From UBA10205 sp035289625 (GTDB taxonomy: Archaea > Iainarchaeota > Iainarchaeia > Iainarchaeales > Iainarchaeaceae): a stretch of 36,708 bases of DNA. The position numbers and the translations under genes were made by a program. Shown piece by piece: positions 13,594 to 22,416 of the stretch. The stretch spans positions 1-36,708 of the forward strand of contig DATDWP010000017.1 of NCBI GenBank assembly GCA_035289625.1, given 5' to 3'. The notes under the pieces are model-generated. The model saw nothing but the letters and a program-made list of their open reading frames with translations. It was not told the DNA's origin and did no database searches. Every line of letters starts with the position of its first letter. Position 1 is the stretch's first letter.

Positions 13594-14301
13594 CTATTTT
13601 AATGCCTCAATTACAGAAGCGTAAGAGTGCGGTATTTGATTGTCAAATTCAATTGTTATTTCTCCTTTCTTTGCAAGCTCATATGTATATTCTAGCAATT
13701 GTGCGGAAGGTTTGCCTTCTAGTACAGGGAAAAAGTCGATTCGCTCTCTTGCTAATTCGGATACCTTTTGATAGTTACTTCTCAGCGCCTCAAACGCTTT
13801 CTTAGTATTGGACCAATGGGGAAGGAGAAGTAAAAGTTTTCCGTTTTTCTTTAGGCATCTTTTTGCTTCAATTATTGAGCGTACCACTAATTTTGAACCA
13901 TCCTCTCCACCATTAGTTGCAATTGTCATGCCTTTTGACATTCCCCAAGTTTGTCCCGGCAAATATGGCACCGCTGGAGGATGGATTGCAATTAAATCAA
14001 ATTCATCATCTGAAAATTGTGCAAATAATTCGCTTTGCACTGCCTTAATTTTAACATTATTTTTTTTAGCATTCCTTTTCGCCGCTTCAATTGCTTTTGG
14101 ATTAATATCAGAGGCAACAACTGTTGTGTTTTGCACAAATTTTGAAATTGCAATTCCAACAATTCCGCTGCCGCAGCATGCATCAAGAATTTTTTGATCT
14201 GGTTTTGCAATTTTTATCGCTATTTCCGCAAGTAAAAGGCTTGCGGGCTTTGGGGGATAAATTCCATTTTTTGTTTGAATATTTAGTCCTTTCCAGATCA
14301 T
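13594..14301 (-). CDS. Class I SAM-dependent methyltransferase (HemK/PrmC-like, HPP motif)
   Basis: Rossmann methyltransferase: motif I ILDACCGSGIVGIAI, motif II VVASDINPKAI, and a post-II SELF segment. Motif IV is IHPPAVPY where N5-glutamine or adenine methyltransferases have NPPY. About 235 residues, with no extra N-terminal domain, unlike PrmC. The substrate is unknown; loss of the Asn of NPPY argues against glutamine or adenine-N6 as target. The ATG overlaps the stop of the upstream cupin gene (ATGA), so the two are translationally coupled. Confidence 0.88.
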   Translation of the reverse strand: MIWKGLNIQTKNGIYPPKPASLLLAEIAIKIAKPDQKILDACCGSGIVGIAISKFVQNTTVVASDINPKAIEAAKRNAKKNNVKIKAVQSELFAQFSDDEFDLIAIHPPAVPYLPGQTWGMSKGMTIATNGGEDGSKLVVRSIIEAKRCLKKNGKLLLLLPHWSNTKKAFEALRSNYQKVSELARERIDFFPVLEGKPSAQLLEYTYELAKKGEITIEFDNQIPHSYASVIEALK

Positions 14302-14690
14302 TGTTTCACAATTCGCATTCTTTGCGGATCGGTTAGTGGTTTTGAATCACTGCTGATTGCAAGCATATTGGCTCCCAGTTCATACGCTCCTACTTGATGG
14401 GGCACATTTGCAGGCACAAAAAAAACATCGCCATTACGTAAATCAAAAGAATGCTCTTTTTTATTGTCCCAATATTTCATCCATCCTCCCCCGTCCAGAA
14501 TCAGGATTATATGTTCGCTTGGATGTTCATGCACCGGATATTTTTCGTTTGGGGGGATATAGATTTTGTGGCAACTTAGCCTGCTTGCAAATTCGCTGCG
14601 GCTGATCAATTCTTTTGCAAGAATTTTATCGGTTAAATGCACATCGAGTTTAATCGCATTCACATTCTTTGGAATCATATTTCCGGTCAT
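14298..14690 (-). CDS. Cupin-domain protein
   Basis: A small single-domain cupin: the HEHPSEHIILILDG segment carries the metal-binding H-x-H-x4-E/H cluster, and DVFFVPANVPHQV the second cupin motif with its His. Such proteins bind a metal and a small ligand, acting as isomerases, oxygenases or sensors; the reaction is not predictable. ATG 14690 is chosen because a TTAAAAAA TATA box lies about 27 nt upstream (leaderless). It heads the operon cupin > methyltransferase > map and is divergent from trmB, with a palindrome between them. Confidence 0.85.
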   Translation of the reverse strand: MTGNMIPKNVNAIKLDVHLTDKILAKELISRSEFASRLSCHKIYIPPNEKYPVHEHPSEHIILILDGGGWMKYWDNKKEHSFDLRNGDVFFVPANVPHQVGAYELGANMLAISSDSKPLTDPQRMRIVKQ

Positions 14691-14736
14691 TTGCACGCCT
14701 CTTTATTATTTCTGTTTTTTAACCTAATAGCGCTGT

Positions 14737-14756
14737 GTAGTATCTTTCGATACTAC
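14737..14756. promoter_or_regulatory. Palindromic operator between trmB-like gene and cupin operon
   Basis: GTAGTATC-TTTC-GATACTAC is a perfect 8-bp inverted repeat. It lies directly upstream of the trmB TATA box (ACTATAAAGG, 14755-14764) and about 15-20 nt upstream of the TATA box of the divergent cupin operon. Position and symmetry suit a TrmB-family dimer controlling both directions. Confidence 0.7.
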
Positions 14757-14785
14757 TATAAAGGTTCTTTCCTGGGGATTGTTTG

Positions 14786-15511
14786 ATGGAAAGACTTTTT
14801 GAGGAATTGGGCTTATCAAAAAACGAATCAAAAGTGTATTCGTTCCTACTCAAGTGTGGAAAAAGTAGTGCGGGAGAAATAATATCAAAAACAGGCATTC
14901 ACCGCAGGAACGTTTATGATATACTTTCAAGGCTCATTTCAAGGGGTTTTGTATCTGAAATAATTTCTGAGAGCAAAAGGATTTATTCGCCTACAAGTCC
15001 AGAGCATATAATTTCTGCACTGCAAGAGCGTCTTGATACTGCCCGGCAGGAAATTCCAAAATTAATGGAAAATTATGAAAAGTCAAGATCTAGCCAACAA
15101 GTGTGCGTATTTGAGGGCCTTAAAGGAATGCGTACTTGTTGGGAGGATATGGCCAAAAATGCCGATTATCTATATTTGCTTGGCGCAACCGGTTTGCAAT
15201 ATGACTTTCTCAAATATTACACTCCTAAATGGATAGGCTCTTTGAACCGCAAAAAAATCGAGGTAAAAGTACTTTGGAATTTTGACGCAAAGCACCTTGA
15301 TTATTTTCTTAAGGAATGGGATACAAAAAGCAAAATGCTCCCTTCAAAATTCATAACAAAAACCCAGATTTTCCTATATGCTGACAAATCAGTGATTGTC
15401 ATTTGGTCAGACGAACCGATAGCAATTCAGATCCAGAATAAAAAAATCACTGAGGGTTTCATCAAGTACTTTGATTTTATGTGGAAGGCTTCAAGGAAAA
15501 TTTTAAAATAA
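14786..15511 (+). CDS. TrmB-family transcriptional regulator
   Basis: The N-terminal winged HTH (ELGLSKNESKVYSFLLKCGK, then SAGEIISKTGIHRRNVYDIL) is the classic TrmB DNA-binding domain (residues 5-75). A short coiled coil (about 78-105) and a C-terminal PLD-like/TrmB effector region follow. 241 residues is shorter than sugar-sensing TrmB, so a full maltose-type sugar-binding domain may be absent. The ATG at 14786 lies about 26 nt after its TATA box, hence leaderless. The adjoining palindrome suggests autoregulation and control of the cupin-methyltransferase-map operon. Confidence 0.92.
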   Translation: MERLFEELGLSKNESKVYSFLLKCGKSSAGEIISKTGIHRRNVYDILSRLISRGFVSEIISESKRIYSPTSPEHIISALQERLDTARQEIPKLMENYEKSRSSQQVCVFEGLKGMRTCWEDMAKNADYLYLLGATGLQYDFLKYYTPKWIGSLNRKKIEVKVLWNFDAKHLDYFLKEWDTKSKMLPSKFITKTQIFLYADKSVIVIWSDEPIAIQIQNKKITEGFIKYFDFMWKASRKILK

Positions 15512-15522
15512 TTTCTCGATTT

Positions 15523-16182
15523 TCAACTAAGCTTTGTAATACATATTACATTTTCCCATCGATCCACCTCAACTCTTGCACTATTCCCAAGTAACTGCGC
15601 AAGCTGCTTACATAAAGTCAAGTTGAATATTTTCCCGTTAAAAACAATCCTACCACCATCAGACAGTTTTGAGAATAAGGCTTTGAAGTGTTCAGCTGAA
15701 TCCGGTTTTAATTTTGATGTTGGCCAGCCTCCTGTGAGGTGCCAGAGTCCAAAATGAGAGTAAATAAGGTCAATTTGTGGAAATTTTTTCAAATATTTTC
15801 CCAGCTCTTTTTGATGGCATTGGATAAAAGTCACTTCGTCATTTTTAGTCCATTGTGAGTAGGAATCTTTTGAATACCCTATAACCTGTACTCTAGGCCC
15901 ACCTTCTAGAGCTAGCTCTGTTGCAGCTACCCCTCTAGCACAGCCCCAGTCAAGAACTAATTGTGGCCTTTTCAATTCATGGTATCTTGAATAAATAAAA
16001 TTTTCTCCACTATTAGTTCTCCAAAACTTTCCAAATGTGCCTTTGATCCAACTAAGTTCTGTGGAGTGTTTTGCCCAATCTGTTTTCGGGTTCCAAATTT
16101 TTTTGCCTAAAAACCTGCGTCCAGTAATCTGTCTTTCAACAACTCGTGATTTATTCTTGCGTCCTTTCCCAAAAAGTGGCAT
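15523..16182 (-). CDS. SAM-dependent methyltransferase downstream of polB
   Basis: Motif I is VLDWGCARGVAATELAL, and an acidic motif IV region (IDLIYSHFGLWHL) follows; the C-terminal part SDGGRIVFNGK is the beta5 region of class I methyltransferases. The very basic N-terminus (KGRKNKSRVVERQITGRRF) suggests nucleic-acid or ribosome contact, which is inference. ATG 16182 (219 residues) is chosen over the upstream frame start at 16209 because GAGGTG lies 7 nt before it and it then begins 13 nt after the polB stop. Likely operon partner of polB. Converges with trmB. Confidence 0.75.
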   Translation of the reverse strand: MPLFGKGRKNKSRVVERQITGRRFLGKKIWNPKTDWAKHSTELSWIKGTFGKFWRTNSGENFIYSRYHELKRPQLVLDWGCARGVAATELALEGGPRVQVIGYSKDSYSQWTKNDEVTFIQCHQKELGKYLKKFPQIDLIYSHFGLWHLTGGWPTSKLKPDSAEHFKALFSKLSDGGRIVFNGKIFNLTLCKQLAQLLGNSARVEVDRWENVICITKLS

Positions 16183-16195
16183 AATCTCACACCTC

Positions 16196-18601
16196 TCATT
16201 TAGAGCCAAACAGCGTGCTCTGCTTTCCGCCGTGTATCAAATCCTCTTTTGAATACCCAAGTTCGTGCATGATAAGCGCAACTGCCGGCAAAATCTGGTG
16301 CTCAATGTAATAATTCGAATCATAATCCCCTTCCTTCACATACTCTTCCAGTTCAGCGCGCTCTGAGATGCTCTTGCTCTTTGCCGAACCTTTGGTTACT
16401 ACAAATGCAATTATGCTCCCAACATCAATATCCTTTCCTCTTGCCATTGCCTTTTTTGCCGCAGCAACTTGGGGCCCCGGCGAATCATATTTTGCAGGTG
16501 CGCGCTTTAATTGCTTCATTATCACCAATTCTTTTTTTGGCACAGTTCCTGCTTTGAGCTTTTTTATAACCTCTTTTGTTATCGCAATTGCTTTTGCCGT
16601 ATCTCCCTCTTTTAAAATTGCCTCAATTACTCCTTTTTGGGTTTCTTTAGCAATTATTGCCCAGTCCCTGCGTACATATTCAAAGCCGACAATTTTGAGA
16701 TTCCCTTTTGCATCAATCAGAGCGTACTTTTTCTTAGCAGCTCCGCCCTCTCTTTTTGTAACAAATATGCCGCGCATATAAATTCCGTCAAGTTCTAGTT
16801 CCATTGTGGACGGGAGCTGCGAATTTACATTTTGCATGAATTCGTGCACTTCCTTCTCGCTCCTGTTTTTTGGCATCAGCAAAAAAAGTGAATCTGTATC
16901 CCCGTAAACCACCTTAAATCCCTGCTCCTCTGCCTTGCCCATTACTGTTTGGATATAGTGCCTGCTCCAGGCAGTTACGGCGCGCGCGCACTCGCGTGAA
17001 TACCAGCGCGATCTTGGATAGCCAAGATAGCCATAGTGCGAATTTAGAAGTATTTTTAACGCGTGCTGGCGCGCATTTAGCATTTTATACTCAGGGTCAG
17101 CTTTATCCATTTTCTTTGCCCTGTGCTTTAATTCTGTCCTGTCCTTTAGGATCTCTTCTAAAATCCCGGACAAAAACCCTACCCGCTTTTCACAAAACCA
17201 ATCTTTATCAAGAGAAACATTCTTGCCTCTTTTGCACTCCTCATGCTCGCAGCGCAATGTCTCTGGGCTAATATTGTGCGCAATCATTATTGTTGGATGA
17301 AGCGATCTAAAGTCTAGCACTGCAATATTTTCATGTAACCCCGGCAAAGGCGCTTTTACAAACCCACCTTCATATGTTTGCAGCGTGCGCGTGTTCACTT
17401 CAGATTCAGTCGGTTTATTCGGGGAAATTCTTCCAAGTTCGTGGCTTTTTACCAAGAGCAATTGCTCAACCATTTGCGAAGAAGTTGACCTGCTAACTTC
17501 GTGCAAAGTATCGTGCAGCATTGCGCAGAGCTGGATTTGCAGGGGGAGGAATTCTTTTGCCAGCTGCAATGTAACTTCCCCATCCTCGCGGTTGTAATCA
17601 ACAACGCTATCAATTTCGCCCCTGTCCCAGAGCTCATTTATTTTTGCAGCGGCAACTTTTGCTTTTGGTTTTCCGAAAAGTTTTTCAGAAACATTTTCTA
17701 TGTCAAATTTTATCAGGCTAATTGCCCCTATCCTTGTCATGAATTTTACCAATGTGAAAGCGTCAAGGTGCTGCGTGCCCTTAATTTCCGCTGCGCTAAA
17801 TAATCCGTTGCGCGAAAGCCTAACCCCCCCGAACCCAAAATCACAATTTACCTTAAGCCTCTCGCATCTCTCTTTTACATACGGCAAATCAAAGCTATCC
17901 CCGTTGTATGTTACAAGAATATCGGGTTTGAACTCGCGAAGGTCTGCTAGCATTTTTTCTACGACTTCTTTTTCATCTTTTAGCACGACTGCCGATTTTG
18001 CATCTGTTTTTTTGTAAGTGTATACCTTTGTCCACTTGTTTGTGCAAAGAACCGCCATTAAAATCGGGTCTTTTTTTGGGTCTGAAAACCTTCCCGGCGA
18101 ATATGTTTCAAGGTCAAGTGAAGCAATGCGAAGTTCGTGCGAAACAATTGATGACTTGATGTTTTTTATCTGGCCATTTTCATATTCAACTTCCACTCCG
18201 TCCATTGGGCGCAGTTTCTTATCAATCAAGTATCTTGTCGTAAATGGAATATCATATTCGCGCTTTTCTAAAACCCCCTCAATACTCTCTATTGATTCTC
18301 TTGCCTTCACAAGTTCTTGGGGGTTTTTGAATTCGACCTTTATTACATTTTTTGCATTTTCAACTTCTATTTCGCTACATGTAAGTACCTTTACGCCTTC
18401 GCCAAAATCGTGGCTATGCAGGGCAGATATTGTGTCCTTGGGGCTTTTGCTGATTAGATAGAAATAGGGCTTAAAGGAGCGGTCCTCAAATACTTCAATT
18501 GAATTTGCAGTGCTAAAAAATAGTTGGATGATTGCATTTGCTTTTTCATCAAACTTATATGTGCAATCTAGCAGTATCCCGTAAAGCTTATTATCCGCCA
18601 T
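16196..18601 (-). CDS. polB: Archaeal family B DNA polymerase
   Basis: 801 residues, normal for an archaeal PolB. The 3'-5' exonuclease site is intact: Exo I SLDLETY (D163, E165), Exo II VTYNGDSFDLP (about 231-240) and Exo III YNREDGE (D340). Polymerase motif A VLDFRSLHPTI (D430), motif B KILLNSHYGYLGYP (K516) and motif C YGDTDSL (D568, D570) are all present, so it should be a proofreading replicative or repair polymerase. No intein interrupts these motifs. The frame is open upstream to 18673, but ATG 18601 (MADNKLYGILLD) fits the family N-terminus. A methyltransferase gene follows after 13 nt. Confidence 0.98.
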   Translation of the reverse strand: MADNKLYGILLDCTYKFDEKANAIIQLFFSTANSIEVFEDRSFKPYFYLISKSPKDTISALHSHDFGEGVKVLTCSEIEVENAKNVIKVEFKNPQELVKARESIESIEGVLEKREYDIPFTTRYLIDKKLRPMDGVEVEYENGQIKNIKSSIVSHELRIASLDLETYSPGRFSDPKKDPILMAVLCTNKWTKVYTYKKTDAKSAVVLKDEKEVVEKMLADLREFKPDILVTYNGDSFDLPYVKERCERLKVNCDFGFGGVRLSRNGLFSAAEIKGTQHLDAFTLVKFMTRIGAISLIKFDIENVSEKLFGKPKAKVAAAKINELWDRGEIDSVVDYNREDGEVTLQLAKEFLPLQIQLCAMLHDTLHEVSRSTSSQMVEQLLLVKSHELGRISPNKPTESEVNTRTLQTYEGGFVKAPLPGLHENIAVLDFRSLHPTIMIAHNISPETLRCEHEECKRGKNVSLDKDWFCEKRVGFLSGILEEILKDRTELKHRAKKMDKADPEYKMLNARQHALKILLNSHYGYLGYPRSRWYSRECARAVTAWSRHYIQTVMGKAEEQGFKVVYGDTDSLFLLMPKNRSEKEVHEFMQNVNSQLPSTMELELDGIYMRGIFVTKREGGAAKKKYALIDAKGNLKIVGFEYVRRDWAIIAKETQKGVIEAILKEGDTAKAIAITKEVIKKLKAGTVPKKELVIMKQLKRAPAKYDSPGPQVAAAKKAMARGKDIDVGSIIAFVVTKGSAKSKSISERAELEEYVKEGDYDSNYYIEHQILPAVALIMHELGYSKEDLIHGGKQSTLFGSK

Positions 18602-18628
18602 ATCTATAATGTTACAGTAAAAAGCTTT

Positions 18629-19126
18629 ATGAAGGATGCTTCCAACATGCCGCCCCATACACGTCAAATGCAAAACGACCCTAGGCAGGATGCCAAGAAA
18701 ATCTCAGGGCCGGCCCAAGGTGTTTTTTCAAAAATAACCGATGATATAAAGGCGCTAAATAGCAGTATTTTGATAATTTCCCAGAAAATAAATTTTCTTG
18801 TACGAAACGAGAAAATACTTAGCAGAAACCTAATTGTCATAAATAAAAAAGTCAAGGAGGCACAAGAAGGCCGCCAGCAGGGTATTAGCGATAGTTCATC
18901 CGGCAGCGCTCGCGAACTTTCCGAAATAAATTTGCGTTTATCCGAATTTTCAGAAAAAATAGCACGCCTCGAATCTGAAATTGAAAATATCCGACAAAAT
19001 TACGCAAAATCAGAACAGGTCAGTGAAATAAAATACGTAATGGATTCGATCAACCCACTCGAATTTGCAACCATAAAAGATTTGCAGGAAGCGACCGGTT
19101 CATCTTCTAAAAAGGGGAAGAAGTAG
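18629..19126 (+). CDS. Hypothetical coiled-coil protein divergent from polB
   Basis: 165 residues (or 159 from ATG 18647). The middle and C-terminal parts form long amphipathic helices (ALNSSILIISQKINFL and ELSEINLRLSEFSEKIARLE), typical of a coiled coil; the N-terminus and the SSSKKGKK tail are basic and flexible. No enzymatic motif. It shares a short divergent promoter region with polB (CTATAATG at 18603-18610), so the two may be coregulated. A similar layout, low-complexity linkers plus coiled coil, appears in the protein at 21849-22409. Confidence 0.7.
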   Translation: MKDASNMPPHTRQMQNDPRQDAKKISGPAQGVFSKITDDIKALNSSILIISQKINFLVRNEKILSRNLIVINKKVKEAQEGRQQGISDSSSGSARELSEINLRLSEFSEKIARLESEIENIRQNYAKSEQVSEIKYVMDSINPLEFATIKDLQEATGSSSKKGKK

Positions 19127-19147
19127 GCGGACGAGTTTTGCATTTAT

Positions 19148-19864
19148 GTGCCATTGTTTACTTTGCAGTTTGAAGGTTTTGAAAATATGGCAAAAAGCCA
19201 CGGCAAAATAGGCATCCCGTTTTTCCTGCGCTTCATTTCCCCAAAAACTTACCTTGTAGATAGGTCGCATAGAGTATTTGAGCGATATAAGAAAACCCTT
19301 GAATCTGTTGGAATTTCACAAATATCTAGTAAAGAACACATAAAAGATTTCCTTGCAGGTTTTAAGGCAAGGAAAATCGGCAATTATGCGACTTCATTTA
19401 CTAAAGGTGTAGGAGAGTCTCCACTTAGATTTTCCATTGTGAAAAGATGGAGCCGAAAAACCGTATACACATCATCATTCATCCTCACACCCAAAATAGA
19501 AGGGCAGCCACTTAGGGGCTTGCAAGGTTTTGATCTTGCCATCCTGTCTTTGCAGGGGCCTTCGCCAAGAAAATTCGATTCCAAAAAAGCAGTGAGTGAT
19601 GCAAAGCAAGCCCTCAAAGAGCCCGGGCAGAATTTTTTATTAAGAGAACTTGTGCAATTGGGCGCAGAAAAAGGGGCAGGAAGAATAGTAATGCTGCGCC
19701 CGGAATATAACCCTTATTTAGATAGGGGGTTTCTTTTATCAAAAGGGCTAACCGATGAAGAAATAGACTCTCTGAAAAGCCAATATTATGCTGCCGCACA
19801 AAAGTGTGGTTTTAAGAAAAAAAGCGGTTCAAAATATTTGTGGCATGCATCAGTGCCGCAATGA
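19148..19864 (+). CDS. Hypothetical basic protein
   Basis: 238 residues from GTG 19148, or 225 from ATG 19187 (MAKSHGKIGIPFFLRF), which has AAGGT about 9 nt upstream and may be the true start. The protein is Lys/Arg-rich with alternating helices. It has a conserved-looking C-terminal part (GAEKGAGRIVMLRPEYNPYL, DEEIDSLKSQYYAAAQKCGF) that could be a small alpha/beta domain. I do not recognise a family. It follows the coiled-coil gene on the same strand after 21 nt and may be cotranscribed with it. Confidence 0.65.
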   Translation: MPLFTLQFEGFENMAKSHGKIGIPFFLRFISPKTYLVDRSHRVFERYKKTLESVGISQISSKEHIKDFLAGFKARKIGNYATSFTKGVGESPLRFSIVKRWSRKTVYTSSFILTPKIEGQPLRGLQGFDLAILSLQGPSPRKFDSKKAVSDAKQALKEPGQNFLLRELVQLGAEKGAGRIVMLRPEYNPYLDRGFLLSKGLTDEEIDSLKSQYYAAAQKCGFKKKSGSKYLWHASVPQ

Positions 19865-19872
19865 AATAATTG

Positions 19873-20133
19873 TTAATTTTTTTTTCTAAACTTTCCTAAA
19901 TTGTTTGGGCCGCCTCTTTTCCCGGTCGTTTTGCCATGCAGGCGCATAAATTTCCTGGCAACTCTTCTTATCCAGTCTCTGCCAACTCCTGAATAGTATT
20001 CGGAGGCTCCAAAATGTTCTAATTCCTTGGCAAGTTGTGCCTGGCTTTTTCCGGCAATAACTCCTAGTTTAATTTTGTCATGCAATCCTTGCCTTGCAAG
20101 AAAAGTATTTTTTACATTAACCTTAGTTTGCAT
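19873..20133 (-). CDS. Small basic, possibly HTH-containing protein
   Basis: 86 residues, strongly basic. The segment IAGKSQAQLAKELEHFGASE has the spacing of a helix-turn-helix, and the tail (GKTTGKRGGPNNLGKFRKKN) is unstructured and positively charged, so nucleic-acid binding is plausible but not shown. The ATG lies 1 nt after the stop of the ATPase-like gene (20135-21643), so the two are an operon. It converges with the 19148 gene. Confidence 0.65.
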   Translation of the reverse strand: MQTKVNVKNTFLARQGLHDKIKLGVIAGKSQAQLAKELEHFGASEYYSGVGRDWIRRVARKFMRLHGKTTGKRGGPNNLGKFRKKN

Positions 20134-20134
20134 G

Positions 20135-21643
20135 CTACGCCACCTGCTTACTAAGCGTTGGCCTCACCAAAACCCTGTAGGCCTTGCGGTTTGCAATCTG
20201 CACGCCGATATCATTCTCGCTAACGATATTGATTTTTGTGACCGCGTCATTTTTTGTGTCCTGGTCAATGTCAAGCAGCTGCTCTGTTCCAAGCAGGTAT
20301 GCAACTCCGTGGCTTGAAAAGTCCTTTAGAATGGAAGTTATTTCCTTAGCCCCGATCTGCTGCTTGTCTTTTGATTTCACTATATGTGCGTTTGGTATTA
20401 TCACCATTGCAAAAATCGAATTGGGTTTGCCTGCTTTTTTTGCATATTGTAAAATCCCCTTCATAAGGGAGTGGAACATCAGAACCGAGCTTCTCTCATC
20501 AAGTGAGTGCAATTCTAGAATTGATGCCCTTGCAATATTTGCTGTCCCTCTTCTTGTCATCTCCTCAATATCATTCTGCCCGCCAAAAAGCCCCGGATAA
20601 CGAAGGTCCATTAGTTTTAGAATGCGCGCTGTCTTTCTTATCTTAAATTCACTGAATTCTTCAGTCTGGGCAGTGTTTGAAATCCTCTCGATTAGTTCGT
20701 TAATTGAGCCAATAAGGCCTTTTTCAATCCCGATTTTTAGGATACGCGCAAAATCCTTCTCCCCGATTCCAAATAATTCAGCGATCCCTTCAGAACTCAC
20801 AAGATTGAGATCAACTTTCAAATGCTCGCGTGTTTTTAGAGTCCTTGCAGGAAAACCAAGCGGGTCAATATTTACCTCATATTTTTGTATCTCGGCTATG
20901 TTCTTGTTAGCTTCGCCAATCCCTGTGAATTTTTTACTAAGATCGAAAAAAACCACCGGGATATTTGATAGAAGCGCGCTCTCTGCGAGTACCTGCAAAA
21001 CCCTGTTCCTATCCTTCTCCTCACCATCAGTAATAATCGTTTTTGTAAAAAGCGCAAGAGGTTCAACCACGCGTTTTCGATCGCGTGTTAGCCCGAGCAT
21101 TATTTCGCCTTTTGTAACAGCTTTAAATGATGGTTCTGCAACGGAGGCATTTGCGTGGGATGAGGTTGAGAGAAGCGGCACTAGCATTGGTTCTGAAAAG
21201 AATGCTGTCTGGATATCCTGATCTGAATCTGCAATCTCTTGCAAAGTCAGTTCATATGCTTTTGATACGTCTTTTATCATCACAGCTGAAGTTGCAAGCC
21301 TTTTAACCAGCATATCGACTTCTCTGATAAATTCATCCTCAACCCATTTCACATAAATCGGCTTAGATCCTAAAAGCAAGAACTTGAGGTTTTGCTTTTC
21401 ATTGTGCTTTGTAATTATCATTGCCTCTTTTGGAAGCGTTTCTGTAAATGATTCAACTTCGCCAACTGCATTAAATACCTTGTAGAGTTCAACAATTGCC
21501 CCCTGGACCATATCTAATTTTTTCTCATAAATTATAATCATTAGGATTTTGTCAGGGTTTGAATAGAGTTCAACCTCGTGCTCTTGGAAATTTCCCGAAA
21601 AAAGCTTCTCCCAAGGCCCATTTGCGATGCGAAAGAGGTTCAT
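20135..21643 (-). CDS. HerA/VirB4-like ATPase relative with lost Walker motifs
   Basis: The C-terminal ~300 residues follow the layout of HerA/FtsK-type ATPases. Where the P-loop should be (about residues 203-214) the sequence is TIITDGEEKDRNR, without G-x4-GK-S/T. The next strand and loop (IPVVFFDLSKKFTG, 228-241) match the post-Walker-A V-x-V-F-D-x-x-x-E-Y-S-G region. The Walker B position reads FAMVIIPNAH (411-420) where active enzymes have a D-E-A-H-like end, and GVAYLLGTEQLLDID resembles the sensor / T-Q-R-P region. The first ~140 residues form a separate alpha/beta domain. ATP hydrolysis is thus unlikely; a structural or regulatory role is inferred. A TATA box (21664-21675) sits 26 nt upstream of the ATG. 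Confidence 0.65.
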   Translation of the reverse strand: MNLFRIANGPWEKLFSGNFQEHEVELYSNPDKILMIIIYEKKLDMVQGAIVELYKVFNAVGEVESFTETLPKEAMIITKHNEKQNLKFLLLGSKPIYVKWVEDEFIREVDMLVKRLATSAVMIKDVSKAYELTLQEIADSDQDIQTAFFSEPMLVPLLSTSSHANASVAEPSFKAVTKGEIMLGLTRDRKRVVEPLALFTKTIITDGEEKDRNRVLQVLAESALLSNIPVVFFDLSKKFTGIGEANKNIAEIQKYEVNIDPLGFPARTLKTREHLKVDLNLVSSEGIAELFGIGEKDFARILKIGIEKGLIGSINELIERISNTAQTEEFSEFKIRKTARILKLMDLRYPGLFGGQNDIEEMTRRGTANIARASILELHSLDERSSVLMFHSLMKGILQYAKKAGKPNSIFAMVIIPNAHIVKSKDKQQIGAKEITSILKDFSSHGVAYLLGTEQLLDIDQDTKNDAVTKINIVSENDIGVQIANRKAYRVLVRPTLSKQVA

Positions 21644-21848
21644 GAACTAAAGAGAGACCGATTTACTATATATTAATTTGCATGATTCTCTCAAGTTTTT
21701 GCCTCTACCTACCGGATCTTTTATAGCCCAAAATGGCTCAAAGGGGGTCTTATTTTTTTCCACCTATTCTAATTGCGGCCATTGGAATTTTAGCAAGTAT
21801 TTAATATCCCTTAATCCTTTAAGTATTGCAACAAAAGGAGCCAAAAAA

Positions 21849-22409
21849 ATGGTATCAAACGAAGTAGTGGCGCAGACTGTAAAACGCATGATAGCCTCAG
21901 GGGTTGATGATGATACAATAAAAATGACCCTCAAAGGAATAGGCCTTGATGATTCTGAGATAAGTTCAGTAATTGCCAGCGCAAAAGGGGTTAGTGAAGA
22001 ACAAGATGAGGCAGATTCAAAGGTTGGGCAAGAGGATGCAGATGAAGGTTCTGTTGAGGGCGGGGAAGTGGAAGAAGGCGAGCAGTTTGAACCAGATCTT
22101 GATACACGCCTTGATGCAATTTCACAAGAACAATCAGCCCAGCACGCAACTACGCACACGGTTTTAGACGAACATGCACAAAAAATGGAAGATATGCACG
22201 ATGATATTTCTTCGCTTCATGAAAAAATAGATTCTTCCCCAAAATTCCCGCCTGAGGCAATTGCAAAAATAAGCGCGCTTGATAAGAGGATGTCAGCGCT
22301 TGAAAAGGAAATTTCAGAAACAAAAGCAAATACGCTAGCGCTCAAAGACATTTTGCAAAAAATCCTGGAAACAAATAGAAAGACACTTATTGAAGTGCAA
22401 AAAAAATAA
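21849..22409 (+). CDS. Acidic coiled-coil protein with helical N-terminal domain
   Basis: 186 residues from ATG 21849. The longer open frame from 21678 is not used because GGAG lies 8 nt upstream of 21849, with a TATA-like element near 21799-21811. The N-terminus (VAQTVKRMIASGVDDDTIKM, then LKGIGLDDSEISSVIASAKG) forms two short helical repeats resembling UBA-like or SHOCT-like three-helix units. Residues about 48-80 are very acidic, and a long coiled coil (about 85-186) follows, including ALDKRMSALEKEISETKAN. No enzyme motif. Divergent from the ATPase-like gene; may act with it as a scaffold, which is speculation. Confidence 0.7.
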   Translation: MVSNEVVAQTVKRMIASGVDDDTIKMTLKGIGLDDSEISSVIASAKGVSEEQDEADSKVGQEDADEGSVEGGEVEEGEQFEPDLDTRLDAISQEQSAQHATTHTVLDEHAQKMEDMHDDISSLHEKIDSSPKFPPEAIAKISALDKRMSALEKEISETKANTLALKDILQKILETNRKTLIEVQKK

Positions 22410-22416
22410 TTTCAAA

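Noticed and set aside
18017..18461. Plus-strand frames opposite polB
   Set aside because: The polB frame has all catalytic motifs; the opposite frames show only Ser/Phe-rich shadow composition.
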